The notes beneath the pieces were generated by a model. That model was given only the letters and a program-made list of their open reading frames with translations, ran no database searches and was not told the DNA's origin. The translations under genes were made by a program, and so were the position numbers. A DNA stretch of 64,000 bases. Source: Xanthoparmelia taractica. Taxonomy: Eukaryota > Ascomycota > Lecanoromycetes > Lecanorales > Parmeliaceae. Position 1 is the stretch's first letter, and the number at the start of each line of letters is the position of its first letter. The stretch spans positions 164,494-228,493 of the forward strand of contig JANQBS010000043.1 of NCBI GenBank assembly GCA_033085395.1, given 5' to 3'. This document shows positions 32,001-44,602 of the stretch, in pieces.

Positions 32001-32926
32001 TGGCTTGAGTTATCTGCTTCCGCATTTGGCGAAGTGTATTTTAAGGATGGCAGAGCCTCTCTGAAACTCTGCCCGTCTTCAGCTTTTGGCGCATAGGGGA
32101 GATTGGCGAATTTGGAAGGGTCTCCTCGGTTAAGCACTACTGGTTGGTAGACAGTGTTGGGAAGATATTGGATTGGCGGCAATGACACGTCGATCCCCGA
32201 TTGCTGATCGGATGTTCCATATAGGTCTGCTGAACTCCTGCTTTCTGGCTGCCGGATATGTGAGTCTTGGAGTGCGCCAGCGTGTTCTTCTACTTCTACG
32301 CAGCCTCTTCGGCGGATTTCCGACCACGAGACGGATGTGTCATTGAGAGTACCGCCTTCCTGTTGACTAGACGGGACGGTCTTCAACGACCCATGAGCTT
32401 CCAATCTCCCCAGAGCCTGGCCATGTTTCCAAGGATCAAATGGAGACATCGGGGGCAGGGATCCATAGGAGCCTGTCCGAGAGATCGAGGTCGAGCGACA
32501 TTGAGGTGCACTGTTACTCATGCACTCTTCATCACATGCATTTTGGGGAGGCTGAGACGGTATGATAAGCCTCGTTGAGCCGACGAAAAGCGAGGAGTCG
32601 TTGCAAGTTGTTCGTGGAAGATATCCAATGACTCTTGAAGGTCCGCTGGGCGTAAGTGGCAATTGTGCTATCGATCCATGTTGGCCGTTGTAACGTACAT
32701 GAGAGAAATTTTCGCGGCTTGGCGTTAGTGTCCGAGGTACCGTTAATGCAAGAACCCTCTGTGTCTCTGGCAGATATACCCTGCTTGGGGACGATTGGTA
32801 TCCACCCGCTGTTGGTGTTTGCAGGACCAATGATCGATGGCCACACTCAAGGTCTTCATTACCAGCTGGCTCAGCTGAAGGATCTCTGCCAATCTTTCGA
32901 AACAGTTGGCTGAATGTTGGAGGCAT
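29054..32926 (-). CDS. Uncharacterised large serine-rich protein with C-terminal membrane segment
   Basis: I do not recognise the family. The uninterrupted frame from ATG 32926 encodes 1290 aa. The first 1150 or so residues are low-complexity and probably disordered (Ser, Pro, Gln, His rich), with clusters such as SRSRSHV and RKPSLRRSRSSSES. The ordered part is the C-terminal 90 residues: a hydrophobic stretch (LPSMVVPPIALVYGHGYM), a charged linker (EINGFRTTEKIIALCWGYG) and a final membrane helix (ICIFAVVIVMIIIP), suggesting a tail-anchored or hairpin membrane protein with a cytosolic N-terminus. TTACAG ends 2 nt before the ATG and could be an acceptor, so an upstream exon is possible. Confidence 0.75.
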   Translation of the reverse strand: MPPTFSQLFRKIGRDPSAEPAGNEDLECGHRSLVLQTPTAGGYQSSPSRVYLPETQRVLALTVPRTLTPSRENFSHVRYNGQHGSIAQLPLTPSGPSRVIGYLPRTTCNDSSLFVGSTRLIIPSQPPQNACDEECMSNSAPQCRSTSISRTGSYGSLPPMSPFDPWKHGQALGRLEAHGSLKTVPSSQQEGGTLNDTSVSWSEIRRRGCVEVEEHAGALQDSHIRQPESRSSADLYGTSDQQSGIDVSLPPIQYLPNTVYQPVVLNRGDPSKFANLPYAPKAEDGQSFREALPSLKYTSPNAEADNSSQATQQALHRSQVLPKPYQVLSPRSTRGETIVVDASPELRSKSPSSRGTSENGTVENLARFYSTGTGTSEKRRLMRNLIPEHARQAQSPMSEETDEYLWNPAPSDDAWEAPSAPHTPIPCHTPSDALCTSFTSGLASDSRGGLSRSRSHVNEHMHSLSGSPDKPGIVDSSLLHIDALVPAGEIDLDSHSDSFSSSQHASTMGSRESSRILFRYSRIITNGASSRSMSENKLEKGVLPSLGDRDKTASSTPSSMNPGGQTGRCTNPEQIHEEYVPNVGSEAFSLDPVQNPSADAGPGSSQTSSSLSTDRFGGDLSGHKAWSQLPTTGARCHTPPLLFGKVAISGPENFSIMSSNAPGSTMGRFDQNLRPTRLKETDRKAKALYCLDEQDWETVSAETEARTHALDSVTFDTKTGSSLADNSDSGNLSLSKDMPHPFRSIKAHPVMQHPAHPRHNYSFMILKNSQTGDLVQVPQYEYASGSCLPNNNASSQLGSRILENSTYHHPSPLQVEHTHPFSSSSPIIRFAKPSAISGEKDCVMVQQSHLKTKLSNLRLSEDVQGKKEKQTHNPIYKTTQDVLRIPRPAVNQGQHIMEYKELSPQSSTWFSTVSEVTSSEPSLPKDYLPTTKVLHGKRHSNGTLEQRVDQEVGSSLADADSLGINLLSSPVSLASSLIHVSDASASLEQRLCKQAVQQDSVFDSQHISLVRSLNHEDLAISTYDAGTHSRSYSAGGLRLRYRKPSLRRSRSSSESHSRLMDSPSAQKASALKVSSSDSDAQHIASSGLLLRNPLLHSDENNSQYNHGQQNVIERRSHKPKAGDVSIDDPSTPSSTDSRPFMREGFLQTDVSAPILHHPVYGRKGPWDRITPGPLRPRPQPEPLGPPLFQRPVARAESPHLHRIQHSPTTELVERHVLLSRVYLLPSMVVPPIALVYGHGYMDGLMRLHTMGEINGFRTTEKIIALCWGYGSSAICIFAVVIVMIIIPASA

Positions 32927-35472
32927 CCTGTAAGTCAACTCAGTACCGAAGATTGTTCGCCTGAATGACCCTTCTCAGTCCTCAGATATCTTGAGAGCTA
33001 AAAGATTTGTTCAACAATACCCTATTCAAGAAAAGCCTTCTGGAACAACAGAATCGGTTCAACTGGTTTCCACTGCCAGGTTTTCACTCTTAGGGCAGTT
33101 TGATAAGTTGTAACTCAAAACGCGAAACCCTGTACGCGACGTGTGTTCAGCAGTGAGATGAAGTCTCGGAGAAAAATCAGACACACCGACCCCAGCAGGA
33201 AGTGTGAACTTACGACATTGAAGAGACCTTTGTTATCTTGTCCACAGCTGTGATCAGCAAGACTCAATATGGCCGCTGTCTTGACTTCAAAACTTGTTTG
33301 CGGTAACCGAGGCTGATACAGAAGTTTATTAATTTCTGCGCCCAAGGAGGAGCTCCTGTGTAGCACTTTGGAATCGATTTCCTTGAACAAGATATGTCTC
33401 ACAAGATAGACTTAATGCTACTGTCAGATCTCCTGGGTCCGAATGTGAGAGCGAGGGTATTGGTCTCAATGATGATAGGGAAGGCTGTGAGATGGACTGT
33501 CTTGGCCTGATTGGATCTAGAGCCCTTGGCTTTGACTTGAGTCTCTTCCCAGGAAATGCAACAGCAGATCCTTTGAATGTTGTCTAGGCTATAGAATGAT
33601 CCAGTGATAGCAAGCTGGTGGAGGGGAGTCGAAAACCGAAAGAGGTGTTGAGGAGGAAATGTTGAGGCGAGGTGTTGATTATTATCAGACTTGGCCTAGA
33701 TATGGTATCATCCATTTCGACTTGCTGTTTCTTCCTTTCCTGCTGCCCTCACAACGACCATGATTCATATCTTCAACCACTACATTTTTCTCATTACCCT
33801 GCCCACAAGTAACAGTTCTTACGGCTCCCGTACCTTGTATTTCATCCAATATAAATCTCCAAACGGCCAAGCTTTGTTCCTTTTTTCGAGCCCTTCAGAA
33901 CCTTAAGCCATTTATTTTCGGTGTGCTGGTTGGACGATCGTCCAAAAACTCGGGCAAGCAGTCATTATGACATTATCACTTTCGCTTCAAAACTTAAGCC
34001 GTCTACTACTATACCACGTCATCTTCTCAGACGGCATTTGCTCCTCTTCCGTTGATGTCTCAGCTCCTCACCTGGCAAACGCAGGTTGGTCACCTAATCT
34101 TGCAATGGCGGACGCAAGAATACTCACGGATCAAGTCATTCCTGCTCACTGTAAAGATCATGCAGTCATCTTGGCAAAAGACGTACCGGCTATATCTGTG
34201 ATAAACGGTTGAGAAGTCGCGCTGTCAACATTAAAAACAACGGGAAAATGTTGCCAGTCAGAGAAGGAAAACACCGCCTAGGACCCCTAGAGCTGGCCAA
34301 AGAACATATGATAACATCAAAAGCCATTTGGAGAAGGGAAGGAAGGGAAGGAGCAAGACAGAATTGACGGAGAAGAATAAGCAGATAAGAGAAGAAGGCA
34401 CGAGGGAAAGAGAAGCGTTTGTGGCGGCAATAAGGAAAGCACTGTTACCTCTGCCAATCTCTCTCTAAATCTTTCCGAATCGCCCGGTTCAGCCAGCTTT
34501 ACAGTGGGAGGTTCTGAAATCTGATGAAGAGACAGAGGTTCAGCAAGAGTAGAGGTGTTGTCGTTGGAGCGGTTCGAGGAATTCATGCTGTCACCGCCCA
34601 TGGCTCATTGCACCTTCCCCTAATCGGTTAAGCAGCCGAACAAGTCCTCTAGTTGCCCACCCGTCCACCAATTTACTCTGCGGAAAAGTGGACAGACATG
34701 TCGATTGGCAATAGGGCCAAGCGGCTCAAAGGCTTTTGTCTTGCCTGTGCATACAATAGAGGCCAAAAGTTCTGTCGGCTGATTGATTTTTGACTTGCAT
34801 GTCTTTTTCCGTGCCAGCCAAAGCAGTCTTAGGGAGGGCTGGGGCCTGATGAGCAATGTGAGCCTGCGGTCTGGCAGACTTCTTCCCAGTGGAACAGACG
34901 TCTGATTGTCTATTGCCTTGGATTTAGAGATATTAGTGATTTTCTTCTCTGCCAGCCGCATGACCGGAAGCTGCTCCGGAACTTTGTATTTCTAGACGTC
35001 CATTCTAAGAGCTCGAGAAGTAAGATACGTTCTCTCGAAGGATAGGATAGGATGGGGTCGCTACGACGGGTCTGGCTCAATGTATTGTAGGCATCACCAT
35101 TTCACGTTTACACATGATGTTTTCCAATCATATAAAAAGTTCTCCAAATGTGCGGCTGATTCAGTGGGTAGAATGTGAAGATTACACAGTCTTTGATCTG
35201 TATCAAGACGATAGGGGATCTGAAGCTTCAGAAATTAGGGTTGATCTCCACTCTCAGAGCCGCCGCACTAAATCGTATATTACAAGTAGATAACTCCATA
35301 TGTAATTTACGATGGGACTCGCTCCATAATTGACTACATGTAAAGAAGGTATAAGAAGCCATCCCTTGCAACCAGTAGCCAACGATCTCCCACCTCCCCA
35401 TACAACGCCATCTGCACGCAGGCTTGCCACAATCCCAGGAATCTTAATGCCTTTTGTATTTCTATGTATGAA
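32927..35472. other. Gene-poor 2.5-kb region
   Basis: Between the unknown gene and the 3' end of atg2. A minus-strand frame at 34449-34601 (starting MGGDSMNSSNRSND, ending at a GTAACA donor) could be a first exon, but I could not build in-phase exons with introns of realistic length. A plus-strand 81-codon frame at 33967 is unsupported. No repeat is recognised. Confidence 0.45.
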
Positions 35473-38400
35473 TCAGTGTCTGCAAGCCAGAGGGTGGAGA
35501 CGACGTACATCCTCAATCCTCCTTCTGTTTCCAGGGTCCAGACTATTCGTCGCCCCCATCAATGTCTGCCCCACGGCATTGCTGACGCCCATTGCTGGCC
35601 TCAGAATTATCGTAGGAGCACCTTTCAGCACTGCCCTCGCAACGCCGCCTGCCGTGCCACCTTCCAAAATGTCCCCAGGCATTGCTATGATGGCATCTTT
35701 GGCGGTGAGCAGATCGCGCTCGAGGCTGGCATAGCCACCGCGAAGCCCTTGTACCACACCTACTGGCTGATCGGCGTAGGCGCTGATCTGTGGTTTCTCC
35801 TCTTCCTCAGACCCAGCGTCTTCCCATCCACAGTTCGCATCTGATCTCCTCATTGGCTGAGTCAAAAGATCTTCGGCACCTTGAAGCACAGTCTGCGTGC
35901 CGATCGCGAGCTTTGCTCCCAATTTGACAAGCTCGCTCGTCGTTGTCTTCGCAAAAGCGACTGCGCCTTTCTGCAAACTTCTAACCACCCGACCATCCTT
36001 CCGATACTCTCGAATAGGGATAGCGACCAGGTTGCGAAACCCGCCTCCAACATTCACGAGCGAGCGAATAGGTGCGAGTCCCGCAAGAACGCCGGGCAGC
36101 TGGTTCCCTTTGACATCTGGCATCCAAATGTCGTTTAGAGTTTTGCCGAGCTTGTCAAACCCGGATACACCATAGATGATGACGTGTCGGAGAATCATGT
36201 CTGCTTGTTCAAGGATGAAAAAATTCATGAACTCGTTGGTATGTCCTGAACGGATACCTGCGTAGTCAACCCTTTTTGGCTTGAAATCGAACTTGACTCG
36301 GATTGAATTTACTTCCACGCGTTGGAGGAACGGCGCATCGGGCTTCGAGGTTTGCATCAACGTCAAGTTGTCCTTGAATTCGAAGAAACGGGTCATGAAG
36401 TCAAGTGCATCCTGGTCGACATGAAGTCGCAGGGGAAGTATGGTGGCCTGAACATGAATTAGCCTTCGCATCTTCTAAACCCTTCCTTTCCCACCTTCAG
36501 AATAATCTCCGACGCTGCCAGATTTGGCACAGGCTTGACGTTCTGTATCTCAAGGTGGATCATGTCTGTACCACTTTCCCGTTCTCCCGCCTCGTGCATG
36601 TAGGTAGCGAACTTCTTCCATGTTGAAGTTGGTACATGATCGAATACGTCGAGGTCCCGCACTCTGATGTCTAAAGAGCTTTGAATATCGCCCGAGTCTG
36701 GCGGGAAGACTATCACATCTGCAGAGACGCCCTTCAGCTCGAAAGTCATCTTGTGATACTTGCTACGTTTCAACCGTAGCTTCCTGCTGCCTCTCGAGCG
36801 TGGTACTTGACCTTTTCGGCTCGGCGAGCCTGAGGATGTTGAAGTCGCATAGCTTTCAGTCTCACTGGCATGATCGTCGAGATTACGATTAATCTGATGA
36901 GCCAGCTCTCTGGGATCACGAGTTCCAGAAATACCGATGTAGATTGAGTTGAAGAGGAAGTCACCAATCACGGATTCCTCCTCTTCGTCCGGGTCCGCAG
37001 TTTTGCGTTTGTCGTTTCGAGCTAAACGTTCTGTAGCTTTGTTTTGAACATCTTCGATGGTTTGGCTGATGGTGTCTCTGGTGTTTTGCCAATCGTAGCC
37101 ATCGTAGAGATTCCAAATGAAGTGTACATCCCGCACACGGACTCTCAAAGGGCTGCCAAGCATTCTGAGCCGGCTATCCAAGAGGACATCCCGCCGATGA
37201 GCAGTGCATCCTTCCACTGAGCTCGTCCCAAAATGATCGTCTCGAAAATGAAGAGGCGCATTATCAGAAGCAATTTGTGTCTGTTGTTCCAAACTTTCCC
37301 GGCGGCTTCTGTTTCCGAGCTCTCGGACGATTGAGGAGGAGCTTGGTAAAGATTCTATATCATCTTCAAGCATGCTGTCTGCTATCCCTTCGTATACCGA
37401 TGCCAGGTCAGGATTGTAAAAGCTGCTTACGACTTCGGGATTCTGCGGGACCTCGTCGTCAACCATATCGCCGTCGTCAAGACCTAGTGGTATTTCCTCA
37501 TCGGTATTATGCCTGATCTGAGTGGCTGTGAAAGCATCGCCCGAGAAGGAAGCGAGCATGTCTTCGACGGGTATGACCTCTGTCCTGTACTTCAATTCTG
37601 GACGGGGTGGCATTGGTGGGGTTAGCCCTGCTAAGATATTCTGCAATGTTTGGGTGGAGTCCGCGCATGATTCTAGGACGAAAAGATCGTCCCCGATCTC
37701 TACATCGACTGCCCTTCCGGAATCGCTCTCGAGCTTTACAACATTGATCGTAGCTTTGGCTGCAGAAATCAAGCCGACAGAGACGTAACCAAGGTCGGAA
37801 AATGCCTCAACCTGGCTTCGTCGCTTGATGGAACTCTGTGCCGTAGAGTAGACTTTATTGCGGTCATCGATCACCATGAGTGAAGCTTTTCTAATATCCA
37901 GCACTGCGTCGACGTCTTCTCCTCTGGGCATGGCACCTACGAAGTGAGTATCTGTGAGAAGAACAAGACCTTTGCTCAGCGATCTGCGCGGATTGAGTCC
38001 TAGGGTCGAGTCTCGTAGAGTAATATTGAGTCTTAGATCTTTCGAACCTTGGGAACGATCGCTGCTTGGAGCTCCTTGATATGAAGGCTTTGGCGAGGAT
38101 CCTTTGTCGGTACTTCGGGTAGTAAGGGTGACCACGGAGCTCACCATATCAGCGACAATTGATTCGACAGAGGTGGTCTCCTCCATCCCCATGATTGCCA
38201 TCAAAGTGGGAACATGATATTCAAAGCGTACATTGTAAAGCTTGATTTTTGCTGTAGGCTCCATTTCATTACCAATAAAGCGAGCCATGACCATGGGGGG
38301 ATAGGTCTCGTCGACAATCTGCTTTGGCAAAGCGTTTCCCACTAATTCTTCATTACCATTTCGATCAAGGGTCAATGTAGTAATGCCAAGAGCGGCCAAG

Positions 38401-41400
38401 CTGGGAAATGCGACGTGTGCCGCCTCCAAGCGCTTCGCAATCAAAATAGCTGTACCAAAGCTATTGTTGACTTGGATCTTAAGTCTAAGGTCGCGAACCA
38501 ACATCAGCGTTAGAACCCCGGGACGATCATCCTCAGGCAGATATTTTGTCACCGTCGAAAGCTTCTTTAGATCTTCCGACAACGCTGCAAAGCATTCTAG
38601 ATCATCCAGATCCGACAGAACGCCTTCAAGGCTTTCGACCGTAGCGCGGACTACGCCTCCTTGCCGGCGCTGACGCAAGAGAGTATCCAGCAGTATGTCA
38701 TCATCACTTTCGTACTCGTCTTTAGAGGGTGATAGGAGAGCAAGTAGCCGATCTAGATCCTTCTCTTTGGGCGTCGAAAGGTACTCTATCCTAACATTCG
38801 AAAGCTTCATTGCAGTAGATCGCCCAGAAGAGGCAATTTGATATGGGCCAATGATGTTCAGTCGATCGACTTGTAAGCCGAGGCCTTCCGTTCGACTAAC
38901 AAGCTTCATCGCCGTGCTCTCAAGGGTTAAAGATGAACGTGTGCCCTGAAGATCAAGGACAAGGCCCCCAATCCGTGCTGTGACTTTGTTTTGCGTTGAA
39001 ACTGGAAGTGATAGCTTTTGACTGTTCTGCTCCTGGCCTTCGAATCGCACACCGCGAGCTAACTTGCGGTTATTGGAAGACTTACCCGCAGCATCTACGA
39101 CGGTCATAGTGGACATCATTGAACTTCCGAGACCAAGCATACTACTGAATCCGCCGAACCAAGCGAAGGTCTCGTCGAGTCGGCGTGCATCTAAAGCGAT
39201 GTGTAAAGGAAGTGTTGTCAATTCAATCTTTGTGGCGCTGACCGTTCTTGTTACCATCAGCTTTATGTCGTTGTCGAAAGGTGCGAGTATATCTCGCGTA
39301 GATTCTCTCATCTTTAAGCCGGGATCAAAGGAAAGGATGTCATCCGAGACGTAGCCGAATTTGAGTTTTCTTGTTGATATTTCCAATACAGACGTTGTTC
39401 CATTTTTATGGTACGTGGCACAGATATCTTCTATCTCCGCTCTAAGTAAGACTTCTGAGTCTCCATGAAGATCGGCTTGTTCTATAGGGTTCAGGGAGTT
39501 TACAGCTCTCACAGGCACTGCCTTGACCGCGTCGACAAATTTCCAGCACATGCGCTTTACCTTCAGTCTCATCTGGCCCACCGGACTTGGAGGTGCTTGC
39601 GGGTCAGCTATTCTTCTCTTCTCAGAAGAAGAGAATGAACGCATAGCATTCACTTTTTCAATAACAAGAATCATCAATTTGGCGAGACCCAAATCACTCA
39701 AAATCTGGATGTTGCCTATATCTAGAGACGGCAGGGAGTCTGAACTGCAATGCGGGATTTGGGTTTCTGAAGTAACAGCGTTATTGCTCTGTGATGCTAA
39801 TCCCGAACTTCCAGAGAGCGTCTGACTCGAAGCCCCTGGGATTTGATATTGCATCCCAGCTGGGGTGTTTACCGAGCTGATTTTACTTTGGGGAAGCTCC
39901 AGCGCTATGAAGTCAACGGATAGTATGCGCTTCATTGTGGTGAAGTGGCTTTTAAGGTTCGCTGAAGAGGCCCCAGAGCTTTGGGACGAACCATCTCGTC
40001 GGCCGGGAAGTCCAGAGGTTAATACTGGCTCATTGCTTGCATAGGTGGGCAATCTCGACGGTGGAGACATGTGTTGTGTCGAATCTGGATTTGGAACCCG
40101 AAGGATTCGACCACCACGGTCACCATCATGACTTGCAAGCCCATCTTCATTCGCCGATATTTCGAGCTGGCGTGAGAGGCTGGTCCGTTTGTCCTGCAGA
40201 CTCGAATCGTCACCTAGACAAAGCGGAACTCTACCCTCGTCGCTACTGTCCGAGCTTGAGGTGCTCCATTGGCCAGGGATTGATGAGGTCTTGCCTGATT
40301 GCGAAGTAGAAACATGGCTAATGGCGCTCATGTACATACTTTCTGCCTCCTCGTGACTAAAGATTTTTGATTGTGCAAGGTCTTCAGAAACTGGACAAAT
40401 TCCATGGTTACCCGGCCTTGAAGACCTTGACAGCGTTTCTGCACTAGCATCCATTGACCGGCCGTATTCCCGAGGCTTGGCTGGTGATTTAGATGTGCGC
40501 ATTGAGTCTTGACTTTGAATGTCGAACCCAAGCCTTAATTGTGGATCGCCAGCGGAGAGTGATGGTGGAGGGGATGTATTGAACGTTGCTGAAGGTGTCC
40601 GACCACCTTCGAGCGAAACTGCATCGACGAAGTTGTTGGACGTTGTAGACAAAAAGGTGGAGGATCTGGAGTCGGCTGCTCCCCCGTACAGAGTTGGTTC
40701 CAGAAGAGTATTGTGGTCTTTTCCTTCCTCGTGCGAGCGCAGAGTGCCTCCGCAGGTGGAATAAAACGAGCGAGTGAGCACGCCATGGTCATACTGACCA
40801 TCGCCGGCCTCATATAAATCCAGTGGCGCGGTGGATTTCTCTGCATGTTGATCGTCGGAGTGCTTAGATCCCTGACCGAAATGGTTTATCATGGAGACTT
40901 CAGAATCCTGAGAATCTCGTCTGTCTAGATTCGAAGGAAGAGGACTGCTTAACACCCTGTGTCGGCTAATGGTACTTGAAACAGCGGACTCTATGGGGTT
41001 GCTACCGGATCCCACTGCAATGCTCGCATGAGTAGTCTCGGGTGACGACAGTCCCGTAGATCGAGCGACGTTTGCAAACAACGAGGCATCAGAGATAAGC
41101 ATAGTTTGGAAGTTCCTCAATTTGACGTGGCGGATCTTGTGGGGGACAGTTGTCGAGACTTCTTGGACACTCCTTTGCTCCTTCACGCTTGGTGTTGCCG
41201 GGTGGGTGATAGCGCCGACGGTTATTTGCTCTATGTAAAATCGAATCGTCAAGACATTCGGCCTTTCCGAGGTGTCGCTGTTGGCAGAGCTTTCAGAAGC
41301 AACATCCACCTTAATTTCCAGATCGAATTCCACGTCCTTGACGCTCACCTGGACACGGTCCCCAACACCTTTCAAAAAGTCTGCCAAAAACCCTGGAAGG

Positions 41401-42131
41401 GAAAGTGTGTTCGCAACACCAAGATCGGACGTTTCATCATCACCGCTAGTCGCTAGTGACTCGTCCAAGCACTGAGATTTTTGCATGGCATCTTGCAGTT
41501 GGGCTTTTTCTTCCTTCGATTCGTCATGTAGGAATGACTTGGCTAAGTCAATGGTACTCGGCAGATACTCTGCAACCCCTGCATGGCCATCACCAGCTGT
41601 ATGTGGTAAAGCTGTAGGAAGGTGACCACCAGGGTCGTGCACGTGAAATTGTGTCGTCCTTGATCTGTCCGTTTTGATACTCTTTGACGAATTCTCCGAC
41701 CAATTTCCCTTTTGTGGTGTCGACTTGGCTTTTCCCCCTCCGCATTGATCTTCGAGGTTTGCAATCACGCGCACCTGCACTCCTTGCACTTCCGCTAAAA
41801 TTCCGCTGTAGTAGAGATCCGCAGGGATTGTAAGCCGAAGACACAGAATCTGAGCTGAAACAATGACCAAACTCTCTGGCAGTTGAAGTATATCGGCAAC
41901 TTTCTGTACAAGTACACTTGCTCAGCATCTGTACGACCAGGCGTGGATAGACCTGCACGGTGTACTCACTCTCCCATGCACGCCAACATCCCTCAGCTCA
42001 ATCGTGCTCTTTTTGCCCCAGTTTATATCCAACTTCTCGAGATCTAAAGCATCGGTATCTAGGAGCTCTAGTCTTGAAAGAGCGTACCGTAAAATCCGCT
42101 TCTGGAAAAAGGACGGAAGGAAGAAAGTCAT
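35473..42131 (-). CDS. atg2: Autophagy-related lipid transfer protein Atg2
   Basis: Bridge-like lipid transfer protein that moves phospholipids from the ER to the growing autophagosome, acting with Atg9 and Atg18. Minus-strand exons are 42131-41970, 41903-36495 and 36447-35473 (introns 66 and 47 nt), giving 2181 aa, the normal length. The N-terminal chorein-type start MTFFLPSFFQKRILRYALSR is present, followed by DTDALDLEKLDINWGKKST and, across the first junction, KVADILQLPESLVIVSAQ. The conserved C-terminal region includes LHVDQDALDFMTRFFEFKD, FKPKRVDYAGIRSG and GLAPIRSLVNVGGGFRNLV. A long Ser-rich disordered insertion occupies about residues 300-720. The frame upstream of 42131 opens only with TTG, so ATG 42131 is the start. 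Confidence 0.95.
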
Positions 42132-42694
42132 GGCGACTGATGCGAACACCAAAAGAGGGTCATCAACTCATCATCGCTACGGTCCTTGGATACTCAACAT
42201 GGAGTCGCAAATGGTGAGGAGTGATGGAGGGAAGGGACCGTCTTAGATACTTCTTCGGTGGAGGCCTGTACTGGTAACGCATGGTGGGCAAGATATACTC
42301 GTCCTCGTCAGACACCCAACCCACTTGGCGCAAGGTTGGTGTTAAGTGCAGGAGCTTTTGGTTGTTAACACATGATTCATTGCTTGGTTTCTTCTATCGA
42401 ATGTGACCACCCCCACGTCCTTACCTAAGTAATTTGGTGGGGCCTGGAGGAACGGGAAAGCTAAGGTATGATTACCGTATTGGTCAGGTTAAATACGCTG
42501 ATTCACTGATGTAGAAGTAAAGGGAATGCTCACCTCAAGTAGTCAGTCGCATCGCTAAGCCTACGCCTAAGTTTCTCAAACTGACATGGACATTGCAGGA
42601 TACTTCAACGCTGAAAAGGTGGAACGGTACTATCGGTGCACGAAGTATCCTTATGCTCAACCCTTGCGACCTCGAAGACCTTGTGTCCATCTAT
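42132..42694. other. Intergenic atg2/ADGF
   Basis: A 563-bp stretch: 5' flank of atg2 and 3' flank of the adenosine deaminase gene. It contains a CTTACCTAAG motif (42420-42429) of the dispersed class. No gene is seen. Confidence 0.55.
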
Positions 42695-44602
42695 CTAATT
42701 TTCATCGCCACCATAGTCAAGAGCATATTCTAACAAAATCCACTCGCAAAATTTGTTGAAGTCCACATGCCACTCCCTTAGCCTTGAAGCCCGTACCCCT
42801 TGGCCATAAACTCCTTTCTTGATATCCTCAATCCATTCCTTCGTCGTTTGATCCTCATATGCTGCCCAGCGTATACTGTTCTCCGCAAGAGAACCGAGGC
42901 CAGCTAGCCCAAGGTTCTCCCACCCTTGTAATGCTTGCCAAAAGTCGTCCGTCACACCATTTCCACTTTGCCCCAGAATAGCTGGGTCATCATTTGAGAG
43001 CGCGCATGGGACGCCTCGAGCCAGGAGTGCTGGTAAAGGATGTGATTTGATAGAAGTTGTGAGTCGCAGTATTTCATTTGAGATGGGGCAAGATTCTATG
43101 AGTATCTTTTTGGTCTTGACCATCTCCATCAATAGGGGATGCTTATACAGCGAGAAGCCGTGGCCTATTCTCCGGGTCCCGAGGAGTATGGCATCGAAGA
43201 GATTTTGGTCCGTTTCATCGCCATCTCCCAGGCATTCTCCTGCATGAAAGAAATACGGACTATTGCATTCTCATATTAGTCTTTCTCTCAAGGTGTGCGT
43301 TGCAGTGAATAGAAGATGCTTGCAAGCGACGAGATCTCATTGGTCTCAAAAGCGTGGTCTCCTATGACAATGACTGCGGTACTCTTCAGGAAAGGAGATG
43401 CCTGAGAACACATACATGTCAACCCCATTCTCAAAGCAGCGTTTCTTGAACCAAAAGAGTTCGGGTGTAAGATCTGCTAGTGATCTCCCCATATCTTCTT
43501 GTCCAACAACATCATATCCAGCGATGAGCTCCGGGTAGGCTTTCTTCATAAGGATGCATTGCTTCATATGATCCACGATTTTTTTTCTACCCCAGGATCG
43601 TAAACTTGTCCATATGAATCGATAGCCCCAGAAGTCCCTTCCTTCTTCGGTGGCCTGGAATTTCTTTAGCTCTTCGCTGAAGACGCGAACGAGATCACCG
43701 GGGCCTGTTGACGGTTCCTCACAGCCCTCTAATCTAAAATCGGCTGCGAACGTCCATCGCAAATCTGCCCACCTCAGTCCATCATTCACCAGCTGTCGTA
43801 GAAGACGTTGCATAGATGCCCGCAATATGGGTTCATAACACTCCATTGAATTTAGAGTTGGGAAGCAGTGGGCGAATTTCCTCCAGGTGGCATCAACTCC
43901 GTGATGATGCTTGATGGATTCTTCCGGGGTGATGGTACATCTGCTCCTGAGCCAGGTCTTGAAACCCTCTGTACCACCGTTAGGAAAGCTTGCAGCAGCT
44001 TCTTTTACAGATACCGGATAAGATGCTTCGTATTCATCGCTCCAAATGGATGAACCGTTTGCTAGTAAAGCTTTGGAATGCCGAAATGCCACCTCTCCTT
44101 GCGCCATCGCTGTCGAGCCACACAACGGCTCTTCTGCCAGCATAACCATCCCTTCTGTACCAAGTACTTCATCAATGAGCCAGGTTACATCAATCATAGC
44201 ATCGTAATGTGCATGTAGCAAGGCTCCCTTCGGCATTTTCTTCACTATTCGCCAGGATTTCGTTTTCTCCATTGTGCTCCGGGCATGTGCAAATGCCATA
44301 CCTGGATACAAGTCGACGCCTTCCTGCCGAGCAAGGTCATCTTGAAACTCGCTAGTCCAAATAGTCTGATGTTCCTCTGCCAATATCCGCGATACTATCG
44401 CGCACGCTTCAGCGGCTAGTGGTGTGAGGGATTGACGGAAAGCTGTGTCGCTCCGCTGACATTTTTCTTGGTCGATAAGAGCTTCGCGGCCTTGGAAATA
44501 CTTTTGTATGAATTTATCTTGGAATTGAGGGAGACCTTCTTCAATCTCCCAGTCCGAAGCATCTGACCCGGCCTCGGACTGATTGTCCGAAGCGGACGCC
44601 AT
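42695..44602 (-). CDS. ADGF/CECR1-type adenosine deaminase
   Basis: Deaminates adenosine and deoxyadenosine to inosine forms (metal-dependent hydrolase, adenosine deaminase growth-factor subfamily). Minus-strand exons 44602-43416 and 43259-42695 with a 156-nt intron (donor GTATGT, GACTAAT branch) give 583 aa. Metal and catalytic motifs are LLHAHYDAM (HxH), FHAGECLGDGD (His and catalytic Glu), GTRRIGHGFSL and SNDDPAILGQ. The junction reads CFENGVDI-PYFFHAGE. No signal peptide is evident: the protein starts MASASDNQSEAGSDASDWE, unlike secreted animal ADGFs, so an intracellular enzyme is inferred. It is divergent from the nucleoside transporter at 45468, consistent with joint purine-nucleoside salvage. 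Confidence 0.92.

Noticed and set aside
34080..34601. Possible small spliced gene on the minus strand starting at 34601
   Set aside because: The first 51 codons and a GTAACA donor look plausible, but continuing in phase needs introns of 34-42 nt, too short to be credible.
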